DNA of 64,000 nt from Cryptomeria japonica (taxonomy: Eukaryota > Streptophyta > Pinopsida > Cupressales > Cupressaceae): contig NC_081413.1 in assembly GCF_030272615.1 (NCBI RefSeq), forward strand, positions 552,137,136 to 552,201,135, in the 5' to 3' direction. The stretch's first letter is position 1; the number at the start of each line of letters is the position of its first letter. Shown here piece after piece: positions 1 to 13,344 of this stretch. Below the pieces are notes generated by a model. It was not told the origin of the DNA. It searched no databases and saw nothing but the letters and a program-made list of their open reading frames with translations. Made by a program: the position numbers and the translations under genes.

Positions 1-1
1 C

Positions 2-379
2 CTCCCCTTCATCTGCTACTTCCCCCCTCATAATCGGATCTCTGAGGAGGATGGGAGGAAGTCTAAGGGTGGTCAGATTGCTATTGAAGGTGATGAGAAG
101 GAGGAGGTGGTGCATTGTGAGGGGTGTAGAGCTATCTTCGAGGACCTAAACAGTGTGAAGAAGAAGCTGGACTATCTAGATTCCCATGTCAGCAAAATTG
201 TGAAATTTTCCATTAAATTCATGCACTCCTCGAGCATTACAATGTGCCTGTTGCACCAAGAAAAAGTGAACCAGGGTGGGTTGGAAGGTGACATTGCGAA
301 GGAATTGTTTGAATTCCTTGCTGAAGATTGGACTGGGTTGCTGCTCTCCCAGCACATGGGATCTGGAAAAAATGATTAA
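2..379 (+). CDS. C-terminal part of an unrecognised ORF (runs off the left edge)
   Basis: The frame is open from base 2 to a TAA at 377-379, about 125 codons, with no start required inside the window, so this is probably the C-terminal end of a longer ORF. The product is charged and has a Cys pair (HCEGCRAIFEDL), then a helical stretch with heptad-like spacing (SVKKKLDYLDSHVSKI), then an acidic C-terminus (GDIAKELFEFLAEDW). No catalytic motif is visible and I do not recognise the family. The dense transposon context and the following stretch of stop-rich, T-rich DNA suggest the tail of a retroelement ORF1, but this is inference. It could also be an exon of a host gene. Confidence 0.35.
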   Translation, partial: LPFICYFPPHNRISEEDGRKSKGGQIAIEGDEKEEVVHCEGCRAIFEDLNSVKKKLDYLDSHVSKIVKFSIKFMHSSSITMCLLHQEKVNQGGLEGDIAKELFEFLAEDWTGLLLSQHMGSGKND

Positions 380-850
380 TGGGTGTTGCTTTCATTTTTT
401 TCTCTAATATTTGTTTTAGGATCAGTTGGATCCTTGTTATGTTTAATTTCATTATCAGCCCTATGTGGCTTGTTAAGACTCTCTTTAGTTTCTTTAGTTA
501 TTATAGTTTGAACAATATGCTTACGTCTAAGGATATATGGTTGAAGGTTAGTTTCTTTTTGGTTATCTTCTATTTAAGTTGCTATGTGGACAGGATTGTT
601 ATCAATCTTGGGTTATTCTATAGCTGTAGGTGGTTTATATTTTTGATGTTTAAGATAGGGATTGGCTGACTGTCGTTTGGCAGCTATGTGTGTGTTGGTT
701 ATGCTCTCTTTGAGGCTTGTTGTGTATTCTGGGTCAGCCCCCTTGTTTTGGTTTCTTTATTATCAAAAATATTATATTATAATATATGTACTATTTATTA
801 TTGACAATGTAATGTATATGCTCAATCGACCATTGGTCTTTTGGTGAAGT
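380..850 (+). other. T-rich downstream region of the left-edge ORF
   Basis: A T-rich stretch follows the stop codon. Short hydrophobic reading frames at 379-669 and 662-847 are what T-rich DNA gives by chance and lack any recognisable domain. The stretch ends in an A-rich run near 764-790, so it could be a 3' untranslated region of the element or gene whose end lies at 2-379. Confidence 0.25.
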
Positions 851-3165
851 TGAATGGTTTTGAATGATCCCACCATAAATCAAGTCTTGTTGAGTGCACA
901 AGGCCCTAACACCATAAAGGACAATGATAGAATCTCATCCCCAATGAATTTAATGGATTTGATACTCTTTAATCTTTAGTTCACAAAGTCATTTGATTAA
1001 AGGTTTGTACATCCATATAGATAGCTAAATAATTTTAAGGATCTAAGATCAATTTTAATTTCAACATTGTTTTCAACTTTACTTGCATTTAAAATTGGGT
1101 TAGATCTTGAATTATAATTAGTAATATCAAAAAAATTAGTTGATGGTTTATTTAAAAAAAATTACCAAAAGAAAATCACTTAGTTTTATGATGTGTCATA
1201 TAATTTGGATCCTCAATGTAATAAAAAATAGTGAATTATTCAATGGTACTTTCATTCTTTTAATCATGGGAAATGATATTTCAAGCATGTCATGTGGATG
1301 ATGATCAATGATAATTTTGTTAATGTATATATTGATTTTAAGTACAAAAGTAGTTAATGATATAGATAGTTTTACCTTACCACAACTAAGCCTAAAAATT
1401 TCAAGTTATGGAATCAAACTATAGAAATGGTGCAAAAAGATAAAACTACAATGTATTATACAAATTACAAAGATTGGACCAAATGAAACTCAAATAGAAT
1501 GTATCAAACTTGAAATCATAGAATTTACAAGTGACTTAATGGAACCCAAATAAAATGTCTGAAGCTAGAAATCATAGAATGCAAAGATCATGATGTCAAC
1601 TAACAATAATCATACATTTTATTACAAATTTCTTTTTATTATGTTGAGGGATGTCATTAATATTTTAATTCTCTTGCTAGATTCAAAAGTAAAGAAGAGT
1701 TTATTCACTCTTATTACAAGTCAAAATTATTGATCCCCATGGTTAATTCACATTTACTATGATATGATCCAAGGTAGTTTTCTAGAATAGTAAGTATTAA
1801 GGTTTGAACACTTAACATGACAAAATCATGATTAACTTGAATTTCACGAGTTACATCTTCAACTATCATCATTGGTCTGAACAATTATAATAGTTGATTG
1901 TCTAGATTTAAAAAAAAATCACCAAAAGAGAGTCTATCAAATTTGTGTTGTAGAATAGAATGCTAGTTGTCAACGATATAGATAATTTTCTTGATAAAAA
2001 ATTTAAATATTAAACTCAAAGTTCATAGGAACTTAATTTAAGAATTAAAACATATTTTGATCAAATGATTCCAAAGATAAACATAATAACAAGTATGAAA
2101 TATAGAAACTCCATGTAATATTGATATGATCAAATGTGATTATACTTTGTGCATGCAAGAAAATCTTAATTCAAAAATTAAAAGACATTTTGATTCAACT
2201 TAAATGTGATTATACTCAAAACTTAATTTAAAAATTAATATACATTTTGATCAAATTTAAATTTAATTATACTTGAAGCATGAAAAAAAAAACTTCCCCA
2301 ACATTTTTTTTTTAATAGATATTAATAAATAATGAATAAATAATTTTTTATATTTTATTTGATTTCAATTGATAAACAAATATATTTAAATAATCACCTA
2401 ACATTTATCAATTTTTTGTTGAAAATTTTCTTAATTATGCTCTAACTCAATTAATTGCAGATACCGGAATCAAGATTCCACTTGAATGCTACTTCTAATT
2501 ATGAGACAAATGTGTGAACATCTTTTTTTAATCAGTAAACTTTAGATTGTTTAAAAGTGATTTAGTAGGTAGGTCTCATGCAGCTGCTTAGCTTATTTTG
2601 GCCAGCGACAATTTGTGGAGCTAGTGGTCCATGGATAATAAAATTTGCTGCTTGTTTTTTAGCGGTCCTCTTAAATGAAAAATTCTTAAAAGTATTTAAT
2701 ACAAATAATTTTTTTTGACAAAACTAAAAGAAAATAAAAAAATAATGAAGTCAATGTCCCTTTTCTTAATAAGCAATGACTGCTTATTTTAAGTCTCTCC
2801 TTTTTTTATACCCTATTTTCAAAAGATTTCAAGTTTTCTTTTTCTCATAATTAAAAGATTGCATGGGAGCACTTTCAATAAGAAGAAAATAGACTTAGTC
2901 ACATCTTATGATAATAAGAAACATTTTTCAGAGTTGCATATATACATTCATTGCAGTTTATAAATCCTAGATTTGAAACCCATGACCGAAACTCCCGAAA
3001 CAATTGACCCTTTCTAGTCCATATGCACAAGCAGAACTGATGACCAAATTATTTCATACTTGACCAGGATTTAGTTTTATAATATACTCATTATTTAAAC
3101 CAACCCGAAAAGAAGTATCTTTAATTCATTCCAAGAAACTGGTATGAACAGAGGCATAGAATGGA
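851..3165. other. AT-rich non-coding DNA
   Basis: No ORF above noise and no recognisable transposon terminus was found. The sequence is AT-rich with several short A or T runs (for example near 2286-2320). A few phrases recur, such as 'aaaattaa...cattttgatcaaa' around 2040-2260, suggesting old local duplication. It forms the left flank of the large LTR element. Confidence 0.5.
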
Positions 3166-3170
3166 CGAAT
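3166..3170. repeat. Left target-site duplication of the large LTR element (CGAAT)
   Basis: CGAAT lies directly before the LTR terminus TGTAATACCCC. The base pentamer after the far LTR end (38066-38070) is TGAAT. The one difference is CG to TG, the change expected from deamination of a methylated CpG. Four of five matching bases is weak on its own, but it supports reading 3171-38065 as one insertion. Confidence 0.5.
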
Positions 3171-5375
3171 TGTAATACCCCATCAAGATACCCTAAAGGA
3201 AACAATTACAAACACTTTAAAAGAGTGCAAATATATTTTTTTTAAACATTAATAAACTTTAAGATGTAATAAGTTAAACATTGCAATAAAATTTGCATAA
3301 CAGGAAGACTTAACTAATGACCTAAAGGGTTTCCAATGAAAATAAGGTGTATTAATCCAATTAACAATGAGATTGATTAAAACCGCTCATGATAGAATGA
3401 TTACCACATTAACACAACAATTAAATTTCATAAGAGATTAAACTAACCATGATTGAATATATACAACTGCCATTACTTTCATTAGATCACTAAGCTACAT
3501 TCATCATAATTCATATTACCACATTTTATTTATAACTTCATACATCCAATTAAGATTAATATCACCTAAATTACATTATAAATTTTAACTATAATACCAT
3601 TCATACATCCAAAATTAAAAGGAACCAGATGAACACATACACCATACAACACCAATTGATATCGGAGTTCACCCCTAATGGGCTACATCTCCGGGTCCGC
3701 TTCAAGTGCAAGACTATTATAATAAATAAAAGATGAATAATACATAAAGTTTACATCAATTACAACCTTCCATCAAGGCCTACATAAATAAATGATACAT
3801 ATGACCACATAGGGTCCAAGAGATACATGAATGATCTGAGAAGAACAAAAGGATCCATCTGAAACATGGAATGGAGTAAATACAAAAATAATAATTGGAG
3901 CACCTAGAAAGATAATCTATTGCAAGAAGGCATTAACAAAATACCCAATAGAAAGTGGCACTACCACTCAACCATGTGGCCCAAAAAGGAACCACCCCTC
4001 CATGCTAGGAGATAGTACTAAGGCCCTCAAACAAGCCACCATAAAGAATCACATGGTCTCGCATGTACATCAGGTACTCAAACAAGGAATAAGCATTCAA
4101 GCATGACTCTCACAAGATTTCTCCAAGTAAAGCCAACACGTGACTACACACTAGTGAACATAAGGGAAGAGTGTCATCACATAGCTAGTATGGACTCTGG
4201 CAGGCCTCCATAGGCCCCGACCCCCATCCTGGGTTACCCTGGTAGCCTCTCACGAACCTCCAGACCCCATCCATGTCTCATGCGGTACCCAACAAACCTT
4301 TCATGCAGACAAGGTAGTTTGTTTCTCATTCCAAGTCTTCCCACTGCATCCTGAGTCTGTACTAGAACTCAACCATAAGCGAGGCACAATTTATCTTGAT
4401 TAGTGTTTGTAGAACCGAACCCCCCTATTTTTTATTTAAGTTATCACTTATTACTCAACTTTTGATTGGTTATCCTGCTACCTCTGTGGGCGTGGCCCCC
4501 ACTCAAAAGCCACTCTTCCTTATGACACTACACAACCTCCAAAGAACCCCAAGGAAAATCACAAAATCCAACCAGCATAAGGAGTTCAAAAAGCAAAACT
4601 GGAGGACAACTTGATTGAACAAACCTTATACCAAGGTTAAATCAATTGGAGGTGTGAAACAAACAAATGGTCTATCCACAAAACAAGACCAAAACCACAA
4701 TAAGGCAAGTACGACCACAACCAAAACTTAACCCAATCAACTTGCACAATAAACTTACATTCAATAACATGCCATCATGACATGAAAATGGACTCTTACA
4801 AATCAGCACCAAAAATCCACCAAGCAAAGGAAAACTCAAATGAATACACGTGCACACTAAATCATCCATGTTAAGGAATCATAACAATCACTCATAAAAT
4901 ACTAAGAACCAATATCATCTAACTGCAGCTATTAAATAACTAACTCTTTCATGAAAAGAACACCACAATATGGAATAGCGCATGAGGATGATCCAAGTAA
5001 ACATACATTCAAATAAACTTGTTCAATATTCGATTTTAAACCATACACCTTAAAAATATTAACAATAAATCGAAGCCTAAATAAACCATCATTTAAAGAC
5101 AAATATAAAATCATTTCGATTAAAGCTAATTTGGCCATAACAAAGACCACTTGAATTTTGAATTTCAAGATAATGTAAATTAACATTTGAAATACTTTTG
5201 AAAACTAAATTCGATACATAAATTAAAATAATCTTTCAAATTCAAAGTCATATATACTAAATGTAATTGATGGCTAACAATATAAATTTCATTTGCACAA
5301 CTAATTTGCATTTACATCAAATCAATAATTAACATTTCCTTCATATAGTAAATTCAGAATACATAGCATAAAAAA

Positions 5376-5390
5376 ATTTATATATTAATT
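5376..5390. repeat. Target-site duplication, left copy, of the LINE
   Basis: ATTTATATATTAATT at 5376-5390 is identical to 13345-13359. It directly adjoins a run of T (the LINE poly(A) tail in plus-strand view). The sister LTR at about 36107-36121 carries a single diverged copy (ATTTAAATATTAATT), that is, the empty site. Confidence 0.9.
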
Positions 5391-7063
5391 TTTTTTTTCA
5401 ATAAAAGTGGACATGCCACTAAACTATTTTTTATTAATATATTCAATTTTTGTTTACAATGGTTTCAAAGGGCATACTGAAAGGAAAGAACCCACAAGAA
5501 AACCTCCGGTTGTGGCCCGAAAAAGAGAAAATTAAAATAACCCAAATATCCCATTTACAAGATCAGTCTAAAATCGACCGCCCATTACATAGCTTTAGAG
5601 ATGTACATATCATGTGTCCAGATGCCATCAAAAAATTGGAGATAACCACATAGCTCCATCAGGCCAAGATACCACAAAATTTGAAACTGCAGAAGCAACC
5701 TCATAGTGAATAACCAGGTCGCATCAAAGCCTCTCAAGATTGCAAAAAAATTGAATAGTTCATGAGATATAATCCTGCATCAAAAAATATGTGAACCAAA
5801 AAGATACCTGCATAGTGTAATCAAGTCAAAAACCAAGAGCTTGACCTCTCATCGGGAGGTTCCCTATCCTATCTCAAAGGAGGGACAATCTGCAAGGGAA
5901 ATTCCAACCTTGGAGGCACTGAAACCAAAAACCAAGAGAGAACAGCGAATGTAATGCCATAAGAAAAACCAAAGCCTTATCCACAAACTGAGGTGAAACC
6001 CAATATAGTAAGATTTCAAATGATTTCAAAGTATCCCCCAATCTATCACATATTAAACCCATTCTCATTTCAAATAGTAATTCCCCACACCGCCCATTGT
6101 CCAAAAGATCAGAACGAGGAAGAAAGCCCCCATAGTAAAAAGATCCCAACTCAAAATGATAGCTATCCAATACAAACCTAACAAGCTCCCAAGTACATAC
6201 CGAGGGAAGTATGAATGTAGAAACCAAGAGTTGGAGCAAACCCTCATCAAGAAAAATGTCATAATAAATAGTAAGAAATCGAGACAAGATCTTAGAGCCA
6301 AAAAAATTAGAACCAGACAGCAATCAAAGACTTCCCACCAACCTACGTACCTCATAATCCACCCGAGGAGAAAACAAATGAATTTTTTTTCCAAGCATCT
6401 CAGAACTACTTCTCATATCCTCATTTGAGACCGCAAATTGGCATTCAACAATAACCTTGTATCATGAAAGAGAAGAAACATTCAATATATGCATACCAAA
6501 GAAAGAACCAGAAAAAGCCTTATGCAAAATATAGAAATGTTGTCATCTTTTAAAGACATCTACAAACAAAGTGAGAAAGAAGTGCCAACACAATTCATGA
6601 TTACAAATGAAGGCAATCAACAAATTTAAATCTCATAAGAGATATCTTCATAATTGAAAATAATAATAGCATAATACTTCTCACGGTACCGATGGCAAAA
6701 GAACATTACATGAAACACCCCATCAGATGTAATTAAGAAATGCTTACCCAATCATGATCAAAACACAAGTACCATGACAGATAACTTCGAATAGGCAATC
6801 CATCTGTGCAACACAAAGCAATCAAAGTACATATAACGCTCGTGTGAATTCAGACTGAAAAGACCATGCCCAGTACTGTATGATGACAAGCCGCCACCCT
6901 TGCTGCCTATGCCAGATCATAACCATACTTCATAAATGAAATGAATTTCTCACCTGCAAAGCATATTTGCCACCTGAACATTTCCAAAAAACATGACTGC
7001 CTCCAAAGGAAGAAGGGCAGGAAAAAATTCAAAATTACCATATAAAAGGAGGACCCCCAAATC
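5391..7063 (-). other. 3' region of the LINE with poly(A) tail
   Basis: This lies between the end of the RNase H frame and the A tail. An open frame at 6323-5874 and overlapping frames (6394-6065) are hydrophobic and T-rich in the sense strand. They show no domain I recognise, so I treat the region as a long 3' untranslated region. It is longer than most LINE 3' UTRs, and a degraded third ORF cannot be excluded. Confidence 0.6.
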
Positions 7064-10000
7064 TTAGTGAAAATACTCCAGAACCGAAGCAGGGATCTCT
7101 TCCATACTTACATCACGCAAATTAGCATTACTGTCAATAGCTGGATTAGCCAAGAAATCCGCAATTCTATTTACTTCTCTATAACAATGAGAAATCAAGA
7201 AGAAATAAAAAAACTCTAATTGTTGTAATATGTGATCTAGAACATATTGCAATTGCCAACAATTAGACCATTTCTTCAAAACACTTTGGATGATCACCAT
7301 CGAATCCCCTTCTATTACAAGATCCTTAATTCCCAAGGATATAGCCATATCCAAGCCTAAAGACATGGCATTAAACTCTACAAAATTATTAGTCTTATGA
7401 CCAATGGCATGACACCTAGCCTGAATAAAGTTTATTTAATGATAAAAAACCACCATACCTACCCCAGCCAAAGCAGGATTCCCACGAGAAGCTCCATCAA
7501 AATTCAATTTAAAATGTCCTTGTGGTGGGGGCTTCCAAATAGCCAAATTTCTCTTGTTTAAAGCATCATTCTTTTTCAAAATTGACCCTTGAGAAGGAAG
7601 GACAGATAACAACTTCCAAACCCTAGTCACCCTACTATCCCAATGTGAGAAAGAGGTGAGATTTTCTAGATTCATGTAAATATGATGCAAGGCAACTTTA
7701 GAAATGGAATATTCAATTTTTAATAAAGTCTCTTCAAGAGAAGAACTTGTTTTCTTAAAAATCCTATTATTTCGTTCTAACCAGATATTTCAAATTAAAA
7801 TAGATGGAGAGACAATCCAAAGGCAAGCATAAAATGATAAGGCAAACATGAATGACCAAGATCTAAAATGAGAAATAAGATCTTTCCCTATGACAAAAGC
7901 CAAATTCAATTTATCAAACAACCATTGCCAGCATTGGTATGCAAAATCACAATGAAAAAATAGGTGAGAGGAAGATTCTAAATTTTTATTACATAACACA
8001 CAAGGAAAAATAATAGTGATACCAATTCTATCCAATCGCATGCATGTAAGGACCCCGTCCTGAATTGCTAACTAGGCAAAAGCACCAACTTTTGGCAGAC
8101 AGGCCGAATGCCAAAAAAGCTTATATAGCCAAGAAGATAAATCTTTCATAGTCATAAGAGAATTATAACCATCTTTCATCGTATATTTACCAGAAATATT
8201 CTTTGTTCAAACAAGTTCATCTTCAGAAAGACCCCCAAAAGGGAAGAAAAAATAGATATCAGAGGAGACCAGTCCCTTATATTTAGTAATGGAATGTGAC
8301 CATTCCACACCTCTTCCCAAAATCTAACCCCATCCCATTATGAAAAATCCAAGAGAGATGTGGCAAAATAATAGTCCTGCACTTGTATATGAAATTCCAC
8401 ATTACCGAACCTGAAGGTAAATTTGAAATTTGAAAAATATACTCTCTGGGACCATTATTTAGGTATTTTGCATACATAATTTGTGCCCATAAAGAACCCC
8501 AGACCAACTTAGCTCCTAGGGCCAAATTCTGATTTTCCAAGTTCCTAATACCTATACCCCCAAGATCCTTAGGCAAACAGACTTTATCCCAGGCTACTAG
8601 GGAAAGTTTTTCCCTTCCATCTTTATTACTACTCCAAAGAAAGGTCCTAAGAGTGTCCTGCAAGCTCACAATCATAGATTTTGGAGATTTTAACATTGAC
8701 ATAAGGTAAAAGGGAACTGTATTCAATACTGAATTAATAAGAATGATCTTCTCAACTAGACTTAACCATATGTGATTCCAAGATAGAATTCTCTTTGAAA
8801 TAACAGAAATAAGCTTATCCCAAAGCTTAATTTGTCTTGTTTAATAAAGAAAGGTATACCAAGATAAGTACATGGGAGGTTACTAGGTTCAAAATCCCAA
8901 AAGGACTGCAATATATACTGAACTAATTGTGATGTATTAAGGAAGAATATTTTTTACTTCTCAACATTAACTTTTTGACCTAAAAATGCAACATAATTAT
9001 GAGTAATTCCTTTTACAATAGATGCCTCCCTCAAAGAAGCCTGACCAAATAACAAAGTATCATCTGCAAATAGATAATGAGAAATAGAATCTGGAACCCT
9101 CAAAATCCTCACCCCCTTCCAAATCCCTTTCAATTTCACAGCCTTAATAGCTCAACTAAAAGACTCAACTAAAAGTATAAACAAAAAAGGGGACAGAGGA
9201 TCCCCCTGCCTCAAACCTCTAGAAGAAAAAAAAAAGCAAGGGGAACCATTAATTAAGATCAAGAATCTTGCAGAAGAGATGCAAGCATTAATCCATTTGA
9301 CCCAAGCCTTAGAAAACCCTAACTTCTCAAGAACAAGACCTAAAGCCCCCCATTCAACCCTATCATAAGCCTTCATCATGTCCATTTTTCAGTATCATGG
9401 CCAGAAATTTCTAAATGCAAATATAATGCAACACCTCATGTGCCACAATAGCTCCCTCCGTTGTTTTCCTACTAGGCACAAAACCACCTTGCTCCAAAGA
9501 GATGATTTTAGGAAGAATTTTATCTAAACTAAGGGAAATTGCCTTAGTAAAAATTTTATACAAAGTGTTGCATAAAGCAATAGGACGAAAATCAACAAAA
9601 GTCTTAGTAACCTCTTTTTTAGGAATAATAGCAATCAACGTAGTGTTAAGTTCTTATAAAATTGACCTATTTCTCCTAGCCTCTTCAAGAGCCAATTAAA
9701 CATCTTTGCCCACAAAGTCCCAACACTTCTGAAAAAATAAAGGGGTAAACCCATCCGACCCTGGAGCCTTATCTAGATTCATGGGAAAAACTGCACATTT
9801 GACTTCTTCTAATGAAAAAGGAGACATCGGCATCCTATTATCCTCAAGGGACACTAAGGAGGGAATGTCAGAAATAAAATCATTCATAAAATTACCACCT
9901 TCCAAGGATAACAATAATTTGAAAAATCTAACTGCCTCTAAAGCAATGTCCTCTGATTCTGTTAGTAATTTCCCATTGGGATCCTCTATGCAAGATATCC

Positions 10001-11143
10001 TATTTCTGCTTCTTTTTAACTTTGTGGAAGAGTGGAAGAACATTGTATTTCTATCCCCATCTAAGAGCCACACTTCTTTGGATTTTTGCCTCCAATATAT
10101 TTCTTCCCTAGCTAATACTTCCTCAAGTTCTATTCTTAAAGTCTTTAATTCATCAAGTACATGTGGAACCATAACATGATCAAGCACATACCTATTAAGA
10201 CATTCAATCAAATCCTGAATTTTCTGTTTCTCATGGAAAATGTTCTTAAAATCCGAAGTATTCCACTCTCTAATATTCATCTTCAAGAAGTTGAGCTTCT
10301 TGGCAATCTGAAACATTCAAGACCCTGAACAGAAAGGAGTGGAATCCCACCATTTCCTAAGAACGGGCAAGAAGGAAGAATCCTTGAACCACATGGGTTC
10401 AAATTTAAAAGAAGAATTAAAAGAAGCTTCAACCTCCAAAATACTAAGAGAAATCAGAAAATGGTCAGATCATGACATAGGCAGAATAGAGGAGAAAAAC
10501 TCAAAATCTGAATCCAACCAATTTTCTGAAAGCAAGAACTAATCTAGTCTTTCTGCTATTTGAGAAAAATCCCTTCTCATATTTGTCCAAGTAAAAACCC
10601 CATTTTGAGATTTACAATAAAAAAGACCCATGTCAAAAATGAAATTCCCAAAATCTTCCATAATTATTTTATCTAGTAAAATCCCTCCACTTTTCTCACT
10701 TAAGTCCATGATTGCATTAAAATCTCCCCCAAAAAGACTAAAGACCCCTATTTCAAAGGGGAAGCAATACTTTTCAAATCACTCCATAACTTACTTTTTT
10801 CTTGAATCCCAGATGGAACATAAACATTAAATAACCATACCTTAACCTTAGAAATCTTGCTAATAACCAAAAACAACATCCAATTTGTAGCCGATGTTAC
10901 TAACTACACATCAATATTATAATTATTCCATAATAATGCTAAGCCTCCTGAAGCACCACGAGCTGAGCAAGAAAGAAAAATCCACCTTTTCCAAGATGAA
11001 AAGAGCACATCAACAGAAACCTTTGACAATTTAGTCTCCTGCAACATAAAGATATCACACTTAATTAAATCCATCTGGGACTTAATCAAGAGTCTCTTGT
11101 TAGGGGCATTGAAGCCCCTAACATTCTAAGAGATAATCTTCAT
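7064..11143 (-). pseudogene. LINE ORF2: endonuclease, reverse transcriptase and RNase H, decayed
   Basis: The family enzyme nicks target DNA, reverse-transcribes the LINE RNA at the nick and degrades the RNA strand. The ATG at 11143 starts MKIIS-stop-NVRGFN, where the stop replaces the Trp of the usual ISWNVRG endonuclease start. LQETKLS (about 11025-11045) and SGGLALLWN follow, both typical of the endonuclease fold. Reverse-transcriptase blocks follow: DKAPGSDGF, PKKE...FRPIALCN, MDMMKAYDRVEW (first catalytic Asp), RQGDPLSPFLF, and YLFADDTLLF near 9045-9090 (catalytic Asp pair). A Cys/His knuckle (CVLCNK...HLFFHC) lies at about 7960-7980. RNase H spans 7690-7064 with FDGASRGNP, IEGDS and REVNRIADFLAN. 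The span is about 1,360 codons, normal for plant L1 ORF2. It is broken by many stops and frameshifts (for example near 9140, 8740, 7780 and 7400). Confidence 0.92.
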
Positions 11144-11196
11144 TGTCCTTGAGGGGAGACCGAAGGTCCCCTCTACTCATTGTCCAGAGATTTTTG

Positions 11197-13000
11197 CTAT
11201 CTCCAAAGCAAATTTGTAAATTTTCTCTTTATAGCCCCTGACCTAGTCATAGGAGGACTAGTCATTGGTTGCTTACCCTTTTTCTGTTTCCCCTTCAATG
11301 GAGTTGAACTAGACTTTTTAGGTCTACCTAAGGAAAGTGACTTTCTCCCCTGACCAATGCCAGGAGAAAGGGACAGAGTCTTCTGTATCCCAGCATCAAT
11401 TTCCATTTGAGTCTGAACATTTTTAGGGGGTCTACCTCATCTAGGAGAACCTGCAGATGGTGTTAAGACCAAAGTAGTTTGGGCAATTGGAAAATTATTA
11501 ATAGATTTTGGAGAAGCTAAAATAGTCAGATTATCATCAGACCCCAAATCCTTAGAAGCCAAAATCTTAAAAGGATTAACTGTTGTAGTAATAGGAAGAG
11601 ATTAATTAATCCCTCCTAAGTCATTATCAATTGAATAAATAACCCTATCCGCAACCTCCCCTTCCATCTGAGGAGCATGTTTATTAAAAACATCATTAAC
11701 GTGTTGAACCAATTCTATGTCAGGCACAATTACTTCAGGCATCTCATTAAAACCCAAATTCACCTCCTTATCTAAGCTTACTCGACCCTGATGAGAAGGA
11801 TAAGAAGCTAGGTTCTTAATTTCTGTAATTAAAGCATAATCATCTGGTACCTCTACAATAGGAACCTCTAAGTTATTTTCCTTAACCACGAAAATTTTAT
11901 CTATCTTAGAAGAATCCAAAATCTTGGATTTAGAAGCAAGAGCATTAACTTGCTTATGATTCAATTGTAATCCAGAATCAAATGTATTCAAAGTAGAATG
12001 TAAACCAAACTCATTATTAGAAACAACTTTCTGAGAATGTAACTTTGACTCAGAACCCCCCATGTTATAATTCGACTGTGTAATAATAATGCTTGGATGA
12101 ATAGAAAGTTGATGAGAACCCCTTTCTTTAGGGTTATTCTAAATGTGACAAAGGTTATTAGCACCCAACAGACCTGCAGACAACAATTCAGGAGAAGACT
12201 TAGGAACATACCCATCTATCTGAAGATTCTTCTTAAAGTCCATAACTAATGGAGCATCTAAGAGAAGAGGGGTTTTATGAAATTTAGAATCCAACCTCTC
12301 AATATTTTGGCGCCATATCCCATCATGAGACTTGATACTACAAGTACGGGGATGCACATTTTCAGGATTAACCAAAACACAAATTTTTACCAGAACCTCC
12401 CCCTCCAAAAAATCCATTCTGGATGTGAGAAAGGTGCCAAAAGAATTGCCAATTTGTTGTAGAACATCCAGGTCCATAAATTCAAAAGGAATCTTTGGTA
12501 AACCATACCTGAAAAGAATTAATTTCCTTTTCGACCAAGAAAGAACATAAAAAGGTTTCCAAGCCGAAATAGAAAGTAAATGCTTCCCAAACCAATGATG
12601 GCCAAAACCAAAAACCCTATCACAAACAAAAGGTGAGTCAAAAACAATAATGAAGATATTTGCCGATAGTAACTAAAAAATAATGCATATCTACCCACCA
12701 TTTTTGCAATTTATTTTAAAGCTTTGACAAACTAATCTGATCCCCCCAAATTTCCCCTGAGATAGCATTTGAATGTAGACAATATGCTTTCTTATCAACA
12801 TAAGATCCTAACAGATCAATACAAGGAATCGACACCCAAACTGGAGATGAAGAGACGGGTTCAATAGGAGTGCTTACCTTCTCCTTCTCTGGACTAGCTT
12901 CCTTAGGGTTAGAATGTAACTTATTCTCCACTTGTTTTGTAGAAACTAAAACCCCTACAATTTTATCCACATTTCCCAAATCAACGACCTGTGCAAATGT
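11197..13000 (-). pseudogene. LINE ORF1 (DUF4283-like RNA-binding protein), decayed
   Basis: The minus-strand frames at 12979-12716, about 12700-12139, 12063-11602 and 11406-11197 line up as one broken ORF upstream of ORF2. The middle part reads as the plant LINE ORF1 fold: GFGHHWFGKHL, then YGLPKIPFEFMD, then IGNSFGTFL and EGEVLVKICVLVNP. It ends in a basic tail (RPKKSSS..., SPPMTRSGAIKRK), a typical ORF1 C-terminus. No intact CCHC knuckle was found, so that part may be lost. The stop at 12139 and frameshifts near 12716 and 12500 inactivate it. The exact start is uncertain. The family role is binding LINE RNA to make the transposition particle. Confidence 0.8.
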
Positions 13001-13344
13001 TCATTTATCTGCCCGAACATTCCCCCATTTCAGTTTTGAATTCAACTGCTTTTGGAATTGCTTACCATAGAAATCAAGCCCTCGAGTGAAATTTGTCTTA
13101 GGAAACTGCCTTCGAGGGAAATTATGCTGACTTCCAAAGAAGCCCTGAAAATACCTAGAAACAGGTCGGAGCTACCCCTTCTGTCCTACTTTACTAACTT
13201 GCCATACCTTATCTTCCCAACAGCCTTTGGTAAAAACCCACTGCGAAGTGTGTGGCGGATCCTCCCAGGCCACATCTGCCCAAAACCCTAAACGTCGGCT
13301 ATCCTACATAACCCGCAAAAAATCACTAATCAAATCAGTATAAT
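13001..13344 (-). other. 5' UTR of the LINE
   Basis: This is the sequence between the target duplication and the first ORF1-like frame. It is more GC-rich than its surroundings (for example CCTGGGAGGATCCGCC in the sense strand), as often seen for LINE internal promoters. No specific promoter motif can be named. The plus-strand frame at 13052-13291 is a shadow. Confidence 0.6.

Larger units (their letters stand above)
5391..13344 (-). mobile_element. Full-length L1-type LINE with RNase H domain, decayed
   Basis: The element is about 7.95 kb and lies inside the 3' LTR of the LARD-like element. On the minus strand the order is 5' UTR, ORF1 (nucleic-acid-binding type), ORF2 (endonuclease, reverse transcriptase, zinc knuckle, RNase H), then about 1.67 kb of 3' sequence ending in a short A tail (T run 5389-5398 on the plus strand). 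A perfect 15-bp duplication flanks it and the unoccupied site is present in the sister LTR, so both ends are fixed to within a base or two. The presence of both ends implies full-length target-primed integration. Both ORFs carry stops and frameshifts, so it cannot move by itself now. Confidence 0.93.

Noticed and set aside
9781..10179. 132-codon plus-strand ORF within the LINE
   Set aside because: Antisense of the clearly recognisable reverse-transcriptase upstream region.
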